The position numbers and the translations under genes were made by a program. Below, one piece after another: positions 8,284 through 15,441 of a stretch of DNA of 30,858 nt (positions are counted from its first letter, which is position 1; every line of letters starts with the position of its first letter). The stretch covers positions 1 to 30,858 of the forward strand of contig CANEXR010000002.1 of the NCBI GenBank assembly GCA_947443815.1, read 5' to 3'. Source of the stretch: Flavobacteriaceae bacterium (GTDB taxonomy: Bacteria; Bacteroidota; Bacteroidia; Flavobacteriales; Flavobacteriaceae). The notes under the pieces are model-generated. The model had not been told where the DNA came from and searched no databases. It worked only from the letters and a program-made list of their open reading frames with translations.

Positions 8284-9100
8284 CCTCCACTTTTTTTTCT
8301 AAATTGATTAGTTCTTCTCGATTTTTACTTTTGATGATATAAACATGTCCTAAATTTGTCATATCATTGAATAGTTTCACATCCAATGTATAATAATTGG
8401 TTTGATTGTCCGTATAAATTTTGTCGATAGTACCAATATTGATGTTTTCTGGAAAAATAACAGATTGTCCACCTGTTACTATAGTATCTCCTTTGCGAAT
8501 AGCGGCTAATCTAGGTACATCGATTAATTGAACAAAACCGGTGCTTTTTCCATTCCAAATTAAAGAACCAAAATGATTTGATTTTTTAATCTTTGCATTA
8601 ATCTGAGACTTTTTGTTTAAAATACTAATCACGGTTGCATAATGCGCAGAAGTATTATCAATTATTCCCACGATTCCTAAACTATTGACTACCCCCATGT
8701 CGGGTTTAACACCTTGTAATGCGCCAGAATTCAATGTTAAATAGTTTTCATACACATTATAGGAGTTGTGTATCACTTTCGAAACAATGATGTCTGTAGG
8801 TTTTACTCCTTTTAAACTGTCTAATTTTTGAATTTGTGTAGTGTCTTTTTTATTAAATAAAAGGCTCTTTAACTGTGCATTTTCCATGGCCAATGCATCA
8901 TTTTGAGTTCTTAAATTCAAATATTCATTGACATTATTAACTCTTTCGTATACCCCACCACTCAGAAAATTCGCAGAACTAATGATTTTACTTCTATGAA
9001 AAGAGTGGGATTGTATGGTAAGCGCTAACGATATACCCAAAAGCAGCAAAAACAGTATGCGATTACTGTTTTTAAAAATAAAATTAAATATTTGCTGCAT
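8276..9100 (-). CDS. mreC: Rod shape-determining protein MreC
   Basis: MreC is a bitopic inner-membrane protein whose periplasmic part activates PBP2 in the elongasome. The 274-residue protein has a transmembrane helix at about 13-27, a short coiled coil around 55-80 (NDALAMENAQLKSLLF), and the beta-rich MreC domain with KVIHNSYNVYENYLTLN, GVKPDMGVVNSLGIVGII and KGDTIVTGGQSVIFPENINIG. The order mreB-mreC-mreD is the standard one. About 95 bases separate it from mreB; I see no perfect -7 box there, so it is probably read from the mreB promoter. Confidence 0.95.
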   Translation of the reverse strand: MQQIFNFIFKNSNRILFLLLLGISLALTIQSHSFHRSKIISSANFLSGGVYERVNNVNEYLNLRTQNDALAMENAQLKSLLFNKKDTTQIQKLDSLKGVKPTDIIVSKVIHNSYNVYENYLTLNSGALQGVKPDMGVVNSLGIVGIIDNTSAHYATVISILNKKSQINAKIKKSNHFGSLIWNGKSTGFVQLIDVPRLAAIRKGDTIVTGGQSVIFPENINIGTIDKIYTDNQTNYYTLDVKLFNDMTNLGHVYIIKSKNREELINLEKKVEDE

Positions 9101-9195
9101 TTTCTAAATGTATAATGTAAATAATTAGATGTATTATTTTATGATTTGGCTGCTGAAAAAATCCTGTTTTAAATCAAAATTCAAAAAAAATTCGA

Positions 9196-10224
9196 TTATT
9201 TAATCAAGATACTTTTGAATTTAACAATATTTTTTAAGGCCATACCTGTTCCTCTAACTACTGCTCTTAATGGGTCTTCTGCAATATAAACAGGTAAATC
9301 TGTTTTTTGCGAAATTCTTTTGTCAAGTCCTCTTAACATCGACCCACCACCCGCAAGATAAATACCAGTATTGTAGATATCGGCGGCTAATTCTGGAGGT
9401 GTTTGAGACAAGGTTTCCATAACAGCATCTTCAATTCGTTGAATCGATTTGTCCAATGCTTTTGCAATTTCACGATACGAAACTTCGACTTGTTTTGGTT
9501 TTCCAGTAAGTAAATCTCTACCTTGAACGGACATATCTTCAGGGGGAGTTTCTAAATCTTCGATTGCAGCTCCAATTTGAATTTTTATTTTTTCAGCAGT
9601 ACTTTCTCCAACAAAAAGATTGTGTTGGGTACGCATGTAATATACAATGTCATTTGTAAAAACATCACCCGCAATTTTTACGGACTTGTCACATACAATT
9701 CCACCAAGTGCAATTACGGCAATTTCAGTTGTTCCTCCACCAATATCAACAATCATGTTTCCTTTTGGTTGCATAATATCGATACCAATACCAATTGCTG
9801 CTGCCATTGGTTCATGGATTAGATACACTTCTTTACCATTAACTCTTTCGCAAGATTCTTTTACGGCTCTCATCTCAACTTCGGTAATTCCAGAAGGGAT
9901 ACAAACTACCATTCGCAAAGCGGGAGTAAACATTCTTTTTTTCAATGCAGGTATGCTTTTTATAAACATACTAATCATTTTTTCAGAAGCATCAAAATCT
10001 GCAATTACACCGTCTTTCAAAGGTCTTATCGTCTTAATGTTTTCATGTGTTTTACCCTGCATCATGTTGGCTTCTTTACCAACAGCAATGATTTTTCCAG
10101 AAACTCTGTCTCGGGCAACTATAGATGGGCTATCAATTACAACTTTATCATTGTGGATGATTAAAGTGTTAGCGGTACCAAGGTCTATCGCAATATCCTC
10201 GGTCATGAAATCAAAAAATCCCAT
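9196..10224 (-). CDS. mreB: Rod shape-determining protein MreB (bacterial actin)
   Basis: MreB is an actin-fold ATPase that forms membrane-attached filaments guiding lateral wall synthesis. The protein is 342 residues, normal for the family. Nucleotide-site motifs are clear: DLGTANTL at about 14-21 (phosphate 1), VDIGGGTTEIAV (phosphate 2) and YLAGGGSMLRGLD (adenosine motif). The IHEPMAAAIG and GDVFTNDIV stretches are typical. The N-terminus MGFFDFMTEDIAIDLG is short and hydrophobic, as expected for membrane contact. It follows purH by 55 bases and has its own -7 box in that gap. A 198-codon open frame on the opposite strand is only a shadow of this gene. Confidence 0.98.
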   Translation of the reverse strand: MGFFDFMTEDIAIDLGTANTLIIHNDKVVIDSPSIVARDRVSGKIIAVGKEANMMQGKTHENIKTIRPLKDGVIADFDASEKMISMFIKSIPALKKRMFTPALRMVVCIPSGITEVEMRAVKESCERVNGKEVYLIHEPMAAAIGIGIDIMQPKGNMIVDIGGGTTEIAVIALGGIVCDKSVKIAGDVFTNDIVYYMRTQHNLFVGESTAEKIKIQIGAAIEDLETPPEDMSVQGRDLLTGKPKQVEVSYREIAKALDKSIQRIEDAVMETLSQTPPELAADIYNTGIYLAGGGSMLRGLDKRISQKTDLPVYIAEDPLRAVVRGTGMALKNIVKFKSILIK

Positions 10225-10265
10225 AAGTTTTTTAAGGGTTTAAAATGTTAAAAATAAGTGATGTG

Positions 10266-10273
10266 CAAAGTTA
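10266..10273 (-). promoter_or_regulatory. Candidate mreB promoter, -7 box
   Basis: On the minus strand TAACTTTG is a perfect match to TAnnTTTG. It lies just after the purH stop and 41 bases before the mreB ATG. No TTG was found at the usual -33 distance. It would allow the shape genes to be expressed independently of purH. Confidence 0.45.
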
Positions 10274-10279
10274 AACAAA

Positions 10280-11806
10280 TTAATGTTTAAAATGACGCGT
10301 TCCTGTAAATACCATTGCAACTTTATTTTCATTACAATAGTCAATACTTAATTGATCTTTTATAGATCCACCAGGTTGAATTACGGCTGTGATTCCAGCT
10401 TGTTTGGCAATTTCCACACAATCTGGGAAAGGGAAAAAAGCATCACTTGCCATTGAAGCGCCTTTTAAATCGAAACCAAAAGTCTTCGCTTTTTCTATAG
10501 CTTGTAATAAGGCATCCACACGAGAAGTTTGCCCAGTTCCAGAGGAGATTAATGTTCCATTTTTTGCAAAAACAATCGTATTTGATTTGGTATTTTTACA
10601 AACTTTTGAAGCAAAAATCAAATCTTCAATTTCTTGTTCCGTTGGTGTTGTTATAGTAACGGTTTTTAAGTCTTCTTTATTGTCAGTGATGTTGTTTCTT
10701 TCTTGAACTAGAATACCGTTTAAACAAGTACGAACTTGTTTTTGAGGTAATGCTACTTCATTTTGTACCAGAATAATTCTGTTTTTCTTTTCTTGTAAAA
10801 TAGCAAGTGCATCGGTATCAAATTCAGGTGCAATAACTACTTCACAAAACAATTTGTTTATTTCTGTAGCGGTAGCAACATCTATTTTTTTATTAGCTAT
10901 CAAAACTCCCCCAAATGCAGATGTAGGATCGCAGGCTAATGCAGCATTATAAGCATCACTAATCGTTTCTCTTGATGCTAATCCACAGGCATTATTGTGT
11001 TTTAAAATAGCAAAAGTTGGACCGTCATTTTTAAATTCATTAATTAAATTTACTGCGGCATCAACATCAAGTAAGTTATTGTATGACAATTCTTTCCCGT
11101 GTACTTTATTGAACATGGCTTCGAAATCTCCAAAGAAAAATCCTTTTTGATGCGGGTTTTCACCGTATCTCAATACTTGGCCATTTGCAATACTTTCTTT
11201 ATAAATAGTTTCGTCAGTATTAAAGTAATTAAAAATTGCTCCATCGTAATGCGAAGAAACATGAAAGGCTTTTGTAGCCAATAGTTTTCTGTCAGCAAGT
11301 GTTGTAGCGCCATTTTGATTGGTAATCAAATCCAAAAGCAAACTGTATTCTTCAACAGAAGCTACAATTACGGTGTCTTTGAAGTTTTTTGCGGCAGCAC
11401 GAATCAATGAAATGCCACCAATATCTATTTTTTCAATAATATCTTCTTCGCTTGCTCCTGAAGCAACTGTTTTTTCAAACGGATATAAATCAACTATAAC
11501 TAAATCAATTTGCGGAATATTGTATTCCTGCATTTGTTGTACATCACTTTCATTATCCTGACGATTCAAAATACCTCCAAAAACTTTTGGGTGTAATGTT
11601 TTTACTCTACCACCAAGTATAGATGGGTAGGAAGTAACATCTTCAACAGGAATTACAGGGATTCCCAAGTTTTTTATAAAATCTTCGGTTCCTCCGGTAG
11701 AATAAAGAGTGACATTTTGCGAATGTAATTTTCTCACTATTGGTTCTAAACCTTCTTTTGAAAATACCGAAATTAATGCGGATTGAATTGTTTTTGTTGT
11801 GTTCAT
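10280..11806 (-). CDS. purH: Bifunctional AICAR transformylase / IMP cyclohydrolase
   Basis: PurH performs the last two steps of IMP synthesis: formylation of AICAR with 10-formyl-THF, then ring closure. With the ATG at 11806 the protein is 508 residues, close to the family length. The N-terminal MGS-like cyclohydrolase domain has GRVKTLHPKVFGGIL; the C-terminal transformylase domain has RYGENPHQ, the catalytic pair in KHNNACG, DPTSAFGG and SDAFFPFPD. The frame is open upstream to 11866, but that extension has no family similarity and would cover the promoter, so MNTTKTIQSALISVF is taken as the true N-terminus. It is the first gene of the block that continues into mreBCD-mrdA-rodA. Confidence 0.97.
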   Translation of the reverse strand: MNTTKTIQSALISVFSKEGLEPIVRKLHSQNVTLYSTGGTEDFIKNLGIPVIPVEDVTSYPSILGGRVKTLHPKVFGGILNRQDNESDVQQMQEYNIPQIDLVIVDLYPFEKTVASGASEEDIIEKIDIGGISLIRAAAKNFKDTVIVASVEEYSLLLDLITNQNGATTLADRKLLATKAFHVSSHYDGAIFNYFNTDETIYKESIANGQVLRYGENPHQKGFFFGDFEAMFNKVHGKELSYNNLLDVDAAVNLINEFKNDGPTFAILKHNNACGLASRETISDAYNAALACDPTSAFGGVLIANKKIDVATATEINKLFCEVVIAPEFDTDALAILQEKKNRIILVQNEVALPQKQVRTCLNGILVQERNNITDNKEDLKTVTITTPTEQEIEDLIFASKVCKNTKSNTIVFAKNGTLISSGTGQTSRVDALLQAIEKAKTFGFDLKGASMASDAFFPFPDCVEIAKQAGITAVIQPGGSIKDQLSIDYCNENKVAMVFTGTRHFKH

Positions 11807-11829
11807 TGTATAGTTAGAATTATAAAGTG

Positions 11830-11862
11830 CAAAAATAGTTTTTTTTTGATTATAAAATTCAA
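11830..11862 (-). promoter_or_regulatory. purH promoter, -33/-7 type
   Basis: On the minus strand TTG (11860-11862), a 22-base spacer and TATTTTTG (11830-11837) fit the Bacteroidota TTG/TAnnTTTG promoter. The -7 box ends 23 bases before the ATG at 11806, giving a short leader. It supports the choice of the downstream start. Confidence 0.6.
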
Positions 11863-11866
11863 TCAA

Positions 11867-11955
11867 TTACTGTAACATTATCTTAAAAAATCACACCAAT
11901 GGGTTAGTAGATTTTTATTAGGTTTTAGAATAAAATTTATAGAATTTTACAGTAA
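11867..11955. repeat. 9-bp inverted repeat upstream of the ABC permease
   Basis: TTACTGTAA (11867-11875) and TTACAGTAA (11947-11955) are exact reverse complements, 71 bases apart, in the spacer between purH and the permease gene. Another TTTACAGT lies at 11962-11969, just before the ATG. It could be a paired operator; this is inference. Confidence 0.35.
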
Positions 11956-11971
11956 CGTAAATTTACAGTGT

Positions 11972-13222
11972 ATGTTAGTCTATCTTCGATTGTTGAAAGA
12001 GAGTTTTAGTTTTGCCATGAATGCTTTGCGCAATAACAAATTGAGAACTTTACTTTCTTTATTAGGCGTTACTATTGGTATTTTTTCCATTATTGCGGTA
12101 CTTGCTGCTGTAGATTCTTTGGATAGAAAAATCACAAAAGATTTGAGTAGTTTGGATAAAAACACCATTTATCTGATGAAGTTTTCTTTCGGTCCTTCCG
12201 AAATTCCTCAATGGAAGCGAGAACAATTTCCAAACGTTAAGTATGATGAATACACTTATATGAAAGGTGTTATGACGAATACAGATCAAATGGGATATCA
12301 AATTTTTACCAAAAGAGAATCAATAAAATACGATTCAAATACGGTTAGTGACATTAATATTGTTCCAGTGTCTCATGAATTTATTGACATTCAGGGTTTG
12401 GAATTTGAAAAAGGCAGGTTTTACAATGAATCTGAAGCCAATTCTGGGGCTACAGTAATTGTTTTGGGGAATGAAATTGCTAAGTCATTATTTGAAGATG
12501 CTGAACCTATTGGTAAAAATGTACGTCTGTATGGAAAACGCTTTACCGTTATTGGTGTTCTAAAAAAAGAAGGAGCAGGTTTGTTTGGGGATAGTAATGA
12601 TACATCTGCCTATATTCCAGTTAATTTTGTGCGTCAATTATATGGAGATAACAATACTTCACTAACCAATGTTATCATTTTTAAACCCGAAAGAGGAGTT
12701 GATATGGACGCCTATAAAGATGAAATATCTCAAAAATTAAGAAATTATCGCGGATTGAAAGCTGGAGAAATTGATAACTTTTTTATCAACGTATTTTCTG
12801 GATTTACTGATTTTATAGATGGTATTTTGGGACAAATGAATGTTATGGGCTGGGTTATCAGTGCATTTTCACTATTAGTTGGCGGTTTTGGGATAGCTAA
12901 TATTATGTTTGTTTCTGTAAAAGAGCGTACGAACTTAATTGGAATCCAGAAATCATTAGGCGCCAAAAATCGATTTATATTATTTCAATTTTTATTTGAA
13001 GCAGTAATTCTTTCTGTAATTGGTGGAATTGTAGGTTTGTTTTTGGTTTGGCTTATCTCTGTGATACTAACAAAAGCATTAGATTTTGAATTTGTTTTGG
13101 GTATGGGAAATATAATTTTAGGAACAGGATTGGCGGCCATTATTGGGTTGATTTCAGGAATTTTACCTGCAATCACAGCTTCAAAATTAGACCCTGTAGA
13201 AGCAATTAGAACTGGTATGTAA
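11972..13222 (+). CDS. ABC transporter permease, MacB/FtsX type
   Basis: This is an inner-membrane permease of the MacB/LolC type, used in mechanotransmission export or lipoprotein handling rather than classic transport. The 416-residue protein has an N-terminal helix (about 22-45, with NALRNNKLRTLLSLLGVTIG just before and into it), a periplasmic MacB-PCD domain (about 50-265), then three helices of the FtsX domain with SVKERTNLIGIQKSLGA and the end motif ASKLDPVEAIRTGM. No ATPase or MacA-like adaptor gene is adjacent, so its partners must be elsewhere. The start at 11972 is directly before the conserved N-terminus. The substrate cannot be told from sequence. Confidence 0.92.
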   Translation: MLVYLRLLKESFSFAMNALRNNKLRTLLSLLGVTIGIFSIIAVLAAVDSLDRKITKDLSSLDKNTIYLMKFSFGPSEIPQWKREQFPNVKYDEYTYMKGVMTNTDQMGYQIFTKRESIKYDSNTVSDINIVPVSHEFIDIQGLEFEKGRFYNESEANSGATVIVLGNEIAKSLFEDAEPIGKNVRLYGKRFTVIGVLKKEGAGLFGDSNDTSAYIPVNFVRQLYGDNNTSLTNVIIFKPERGVDMDAYKDEISQKLRNYRGLKAGEIDNFFINVFSGFTDFIDGILGQMNVMGWVISAFSLLVGGFGIANIMFVSVKERTNLIGIQKSLGAKNRFILFQFLFEAVILSVIGGIVGLFLVWLISVILTKALDFEFVLGMGNIILGTGLAAIIGLISGILPAITASKLDPVEAIRTGM

Positions 13223-13330
13223 TATTTTAAACCCTTTAAAATCAATGGTATGAAATGCTTGAATGGTTTTTTTAAAAAACAATTTTGAGTTTTTGTAACC
13301 TAAAAAATATTAATTTATTAAAATAAAATA

Positions 13331-13360
13331 CCCCCAAATAGTGTCTAACTTTTTTGGGGG
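13331..13360 (-). terminator. Terminator after accD (possibly bidirectional)
   Basis: CCCCCAAA (13331-13338) pairs with TTTGGGGG (13353-13360). On the minus strand the stem is followed by TATTTTATTTT, which suits accD, whose stop is 25 bases before the stem. On the plus strand no T-run follows, so it serves the permease gene less well. Confidence 0.7.
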
Positions 13361-13384
13361 CAGTCTATTAACTTGGTATTTTAT

Positions 13385-14239
13385 TTATCTGATGTTATTA
13401 TTCTGAATCAAATCGATATACAAGTTGATTTTATCTTTCAATTCTTTTCTAGGGGTTATAAAATCTAAAAAACCATGTTCCAGAAGAAACTCTGCGGTTT
13501 GAAAACCTTCTGGCAAATCTTTACCAGTTGTGTCACGAACCACTCTTGGTCCAGCAAAACCGATTAATGCACCTGGTTCAGAGATGTTAATGTCTCCTAA
13601 CATAGCATAAGAAGCGGTTGTCCCTCCTGTGGTTGGATCTGTACACAATGAAATATAAGGTAATTTTGCTTCGGCTAGTTGTGCTAATTTAACAGACGTT
13701 TTGGCTAATTGCATTAGTGAGTTTGCCGCTTCCATCATTCGAGCTCCACCAGATTTTGAAATCATGATAAAAGGCATGTTGTTTTTGATGGCATGGTCAA
13801 TTCCACGAACAATTTTTTCTCCAACAACGCCACCAATTGAACCTCCAATAAATGCAAAATCCATACAACAAATAACAACATCTTTGCCTTTAGATTTTCC
13901 AACTCCAGTACGAACGGCATCTTTAAGTTTGGTTTTTTCCATCACATCTTTCAAACGGTCTGCATATTTTTTTGTATCTACAAAATGCAAAGTATCTTTA
14001 GAAGTCATGTTTTTGTCTAATTCCACAAATTCATTATTGTCGAATAAAATTTCGAAATAAGTATCACTTCCAATTCTAACATGAAAATCATCCTCTGGGC
14101 TCACGTACAAATTGCGTGCAAGCTCGTCAGCATCAATAATTTTTCCAGTTGGAGACTTGTACCATAGTCCTTTTGGGACGTCCATTTTGTCTTCGGTAGC
14201 AGTTGTAATTCCTTTTTCTTTTCTTTTAAACCAAGCCAT
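13385..14239 (-). CDS. accD: Acetyl-CoA carboxylase carboxyltransferase subunit beta
   Basis: AccD pairs with AccA to move the carboxyl group from biotin to acetyl-CoA, the committed step of fatty-acid synthesis. The protein is 284 residues. The crotonase-like core is intact: SKSGGARMMEA, CTDPTTGGTTASYAMLGD, SEPGALIGFAGPRVV and the LPEGFQTAEFLLEHGFLD end. The odd point is the N-terminus. In E. coli four cysteines form a zinc finger (KCDSCGQ and VCPKC), but here the aligned stretch reads KSPTGK and VSPEDD, with no cysteine in the first 60 residues. From memory this loss is usual in Flavobacteriia, so it is not damage in this copy. It follows fbaA by 75 bases containing a tandem heptamer repeat, and is probably in the same transcript. 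Confidence 0.95.
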   Translation of the reverse strand: MAWFKRKEKGITTATEDKMDVPKGLWYKSPTGKIIDADELARNLYVSPEDDFHVRIGSDTYFEILFDNNEFVELDKNMTSKDTLHFVDTKKYADRLKDVMEKTKLKDAVRTGVGKSKGKDVVICCMDFAFIGGSIGGVVGEKIVRGIDHAIKNNMPFIMISKSGGARMMEAANSLMQLAKTSVKLAQLAEAKLPYISLCTDPTTGGTTASYAMLGDINISEPGALIGFAGPRVVRDTTGKDLPEGFQTAEFLLEHGFLDFITPRKELKDKINLYIDLIQNNNIR

Positions 14240-14269
14240 ATTATTTGTTTTTGTTGTTTTAGGTTACAG

Positions 14270-14307
14270 GTTTAAAGTTGTGAAACTTGAAACCTGAAAC
14301 TTTAAAC
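14270..14307. repeat. Tandem heptamers and inverted repeat between fbaA and accD
   Basis: Bases 14280-14307 are four tandem 7-bp units: GTGAAAC, TTGAAAC, CTGAAAC, TTTAAAC. The last copy is part of AACTTTAAAC (14298-14307), which is the exact reverse complement of GTTTAAAGTT at 14270-14279. The block lies between the fbaA stop and the accD start, so it would form a hairpin in a shared transcript. Confidence 0.7.
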
Positions 14308-14314
14308 TTTTACA

Positions 14315-15382
14315 CTAAAGTGTATTTACGTTGTTCAAGTCAGCAAAAGCTTGTTCAAGTCTTGTGTTAAATGTTACTTCGCTTTCTCTCATCCATTTTC
14401 TTGGATCGTAATGTTTTTTGTTAGGAACATCAGCACCTTCTGGATTCCCAATTTGAGTTTTTAGGTAATCAATGTTTTTTACCATGTAATCACGAATTCC
14501 TTCTGTAAATGCAAATTGTAAGTCAGTATCGATATTCATTTTGATTACACCGTAGCTAATTCCTTCTCTTATTTCTTCAAGTGTAGAACCTGAACCACCA
14601 TGGAAAACAAAATCAACTGGGTTGTGTCCTGTATTGAATTTGTTTTGAACGTAATCTTGAGAATTTTTTAAGATTTTTGGAGTTAATTTTACGTTTCCTG
14701 GTTTGTAAACTCCGTGAACATTTCCAAAAGCAGCTGCAATTGTAAATTTAGGGCTCACTTTTGAAAGCTCTTCGTAAGCATAAGCCACTTCCTCAGGTTG
14801 TGTGTATAATTTTGAACTATCTACATCAGAATTGTCAACACCATCTTCTTCTCCACCTGTAATTCCAAGTTCGATTTCTAATGTCATTCCCATTTTGCTC
14901 ATTCTAGCCAAATATCCTTTGCAAATTTCGATGTTTTCTTCAATTGGCTCTTCAGATAAATCAATCATGTGTGACGAGAACAATGGTTTTCCTGTTGCAG
15001 CAAAATGTTTTTCAGAGGCATCTAATAACCCATCAATCCAAGGTAATAATTTTTTTGCGCAGTGGTCAGTATGTAAAATGACAGTCGCTCCATAAGCTTC
15101 TGCCAAAGTGTGAATATGTAAAGCTCCAGCAATTCCACCAGCGATAGCTGCTTTTTCACCAGCATTAGAAAGTCCTTTTCCTGCATTAAATTGTGCTCCA
15201 CCATTTGAAAATTGGATGATAACTGGAGCATTTAGTTTTGCTGCTGTTTCAAGAACACCGTTGATAGTATTTGATCCAGTAACATTTACTGCGGGTAGTG
15301 CAAATCCTTTTTCTTTTGCATAATTGAAAATCTCTTGTACTTGATCTCCTGTAGCTACGCCCGGTTTTATGTTGTGTGCCAT
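14315..15382 (-). CDS. fbaA: Class II fructose-bisphosphate aldolase (FbaA, E. coli-like class IIA)
   Basis: FbaA is the zinc aldolase that splits or forms fructose 1,6-bisphosphate in glycolysis and gluconeogenesis. The 355-residue protein aligns well by eye with E. coli FbaA. HTDHCAKKLLPWIDGLL holds the catalytic aspartate D106 and zinc ligand H107; further ligands are expected in the GGEEDGVDN region, in FGNVHGVYKPGNV and in FVFHGGSGS. The C-terminus has the usual KWMRESEVTFNTRLEQAF helix. A TATTTTTG -7 box sits 37 bases upstream, after the tamL stop, so it likely has its own promoter. The stop codon is inside a short palindrome (TACACT-AA-AGTGTA, 14311-14324). Confidence 0.97.
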   Translation of the reverse strand: MAHNIKPGVATGDQVQEIFNYAKEKGFALPAVNVTGSNTINGVLETAAKLNAPVIIQFSNGGAQFNAGKGLSNAGEKAAIAGGIAGALHIHTLAEAYGATVILHTDHCAKKLLPWIDGLLDASEKHFAATGKPLFSSHMIDLSEEPIEENIEICKGYLARMSKMGMTLEIELGITGGEEDGVDNSDVDSSKLYTQPEEVAYAYEELSKVSPKFTIAAAFGNVHGVYKPGNVKLTPKILKNSQDYVQNKFNTGHNPVDFVFHGGSGSTLEEIREGISYGVIKMNIDTDLQFAFTEGIRDYMVKNIDYLKTQIGNPEGADVPNKKHYDPRKWMRESEVTFNTRLEQAFADLNNVNTL

Positions 15383-15419
15383 TGTAATTTTTTTAAATTA
15401 TTTTTTAGTTTTTAGTTTG

Positions 15420-15427
15420 CAAAAATA
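15420..15427 (-). promoter_or_regulatory. Candidate fbaA promoter, -7 box
   Basis: On the minus strand TATTTTTG matches TAnnTTTG, 37 bases before the fbaA ATG and 14 bases after the tamL stop. No TTG lies at the expected -33 spacing. Confidence 0.4.
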
Positions 15428-15441
15428 AGAATTAATTAGCA

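Noticed and set aside
9647..10243. 198-codon open frame antisense to mreB
   Set aside because: mreB is certain in the other strand; the frame is the complement of a well-conserved coding sequence.
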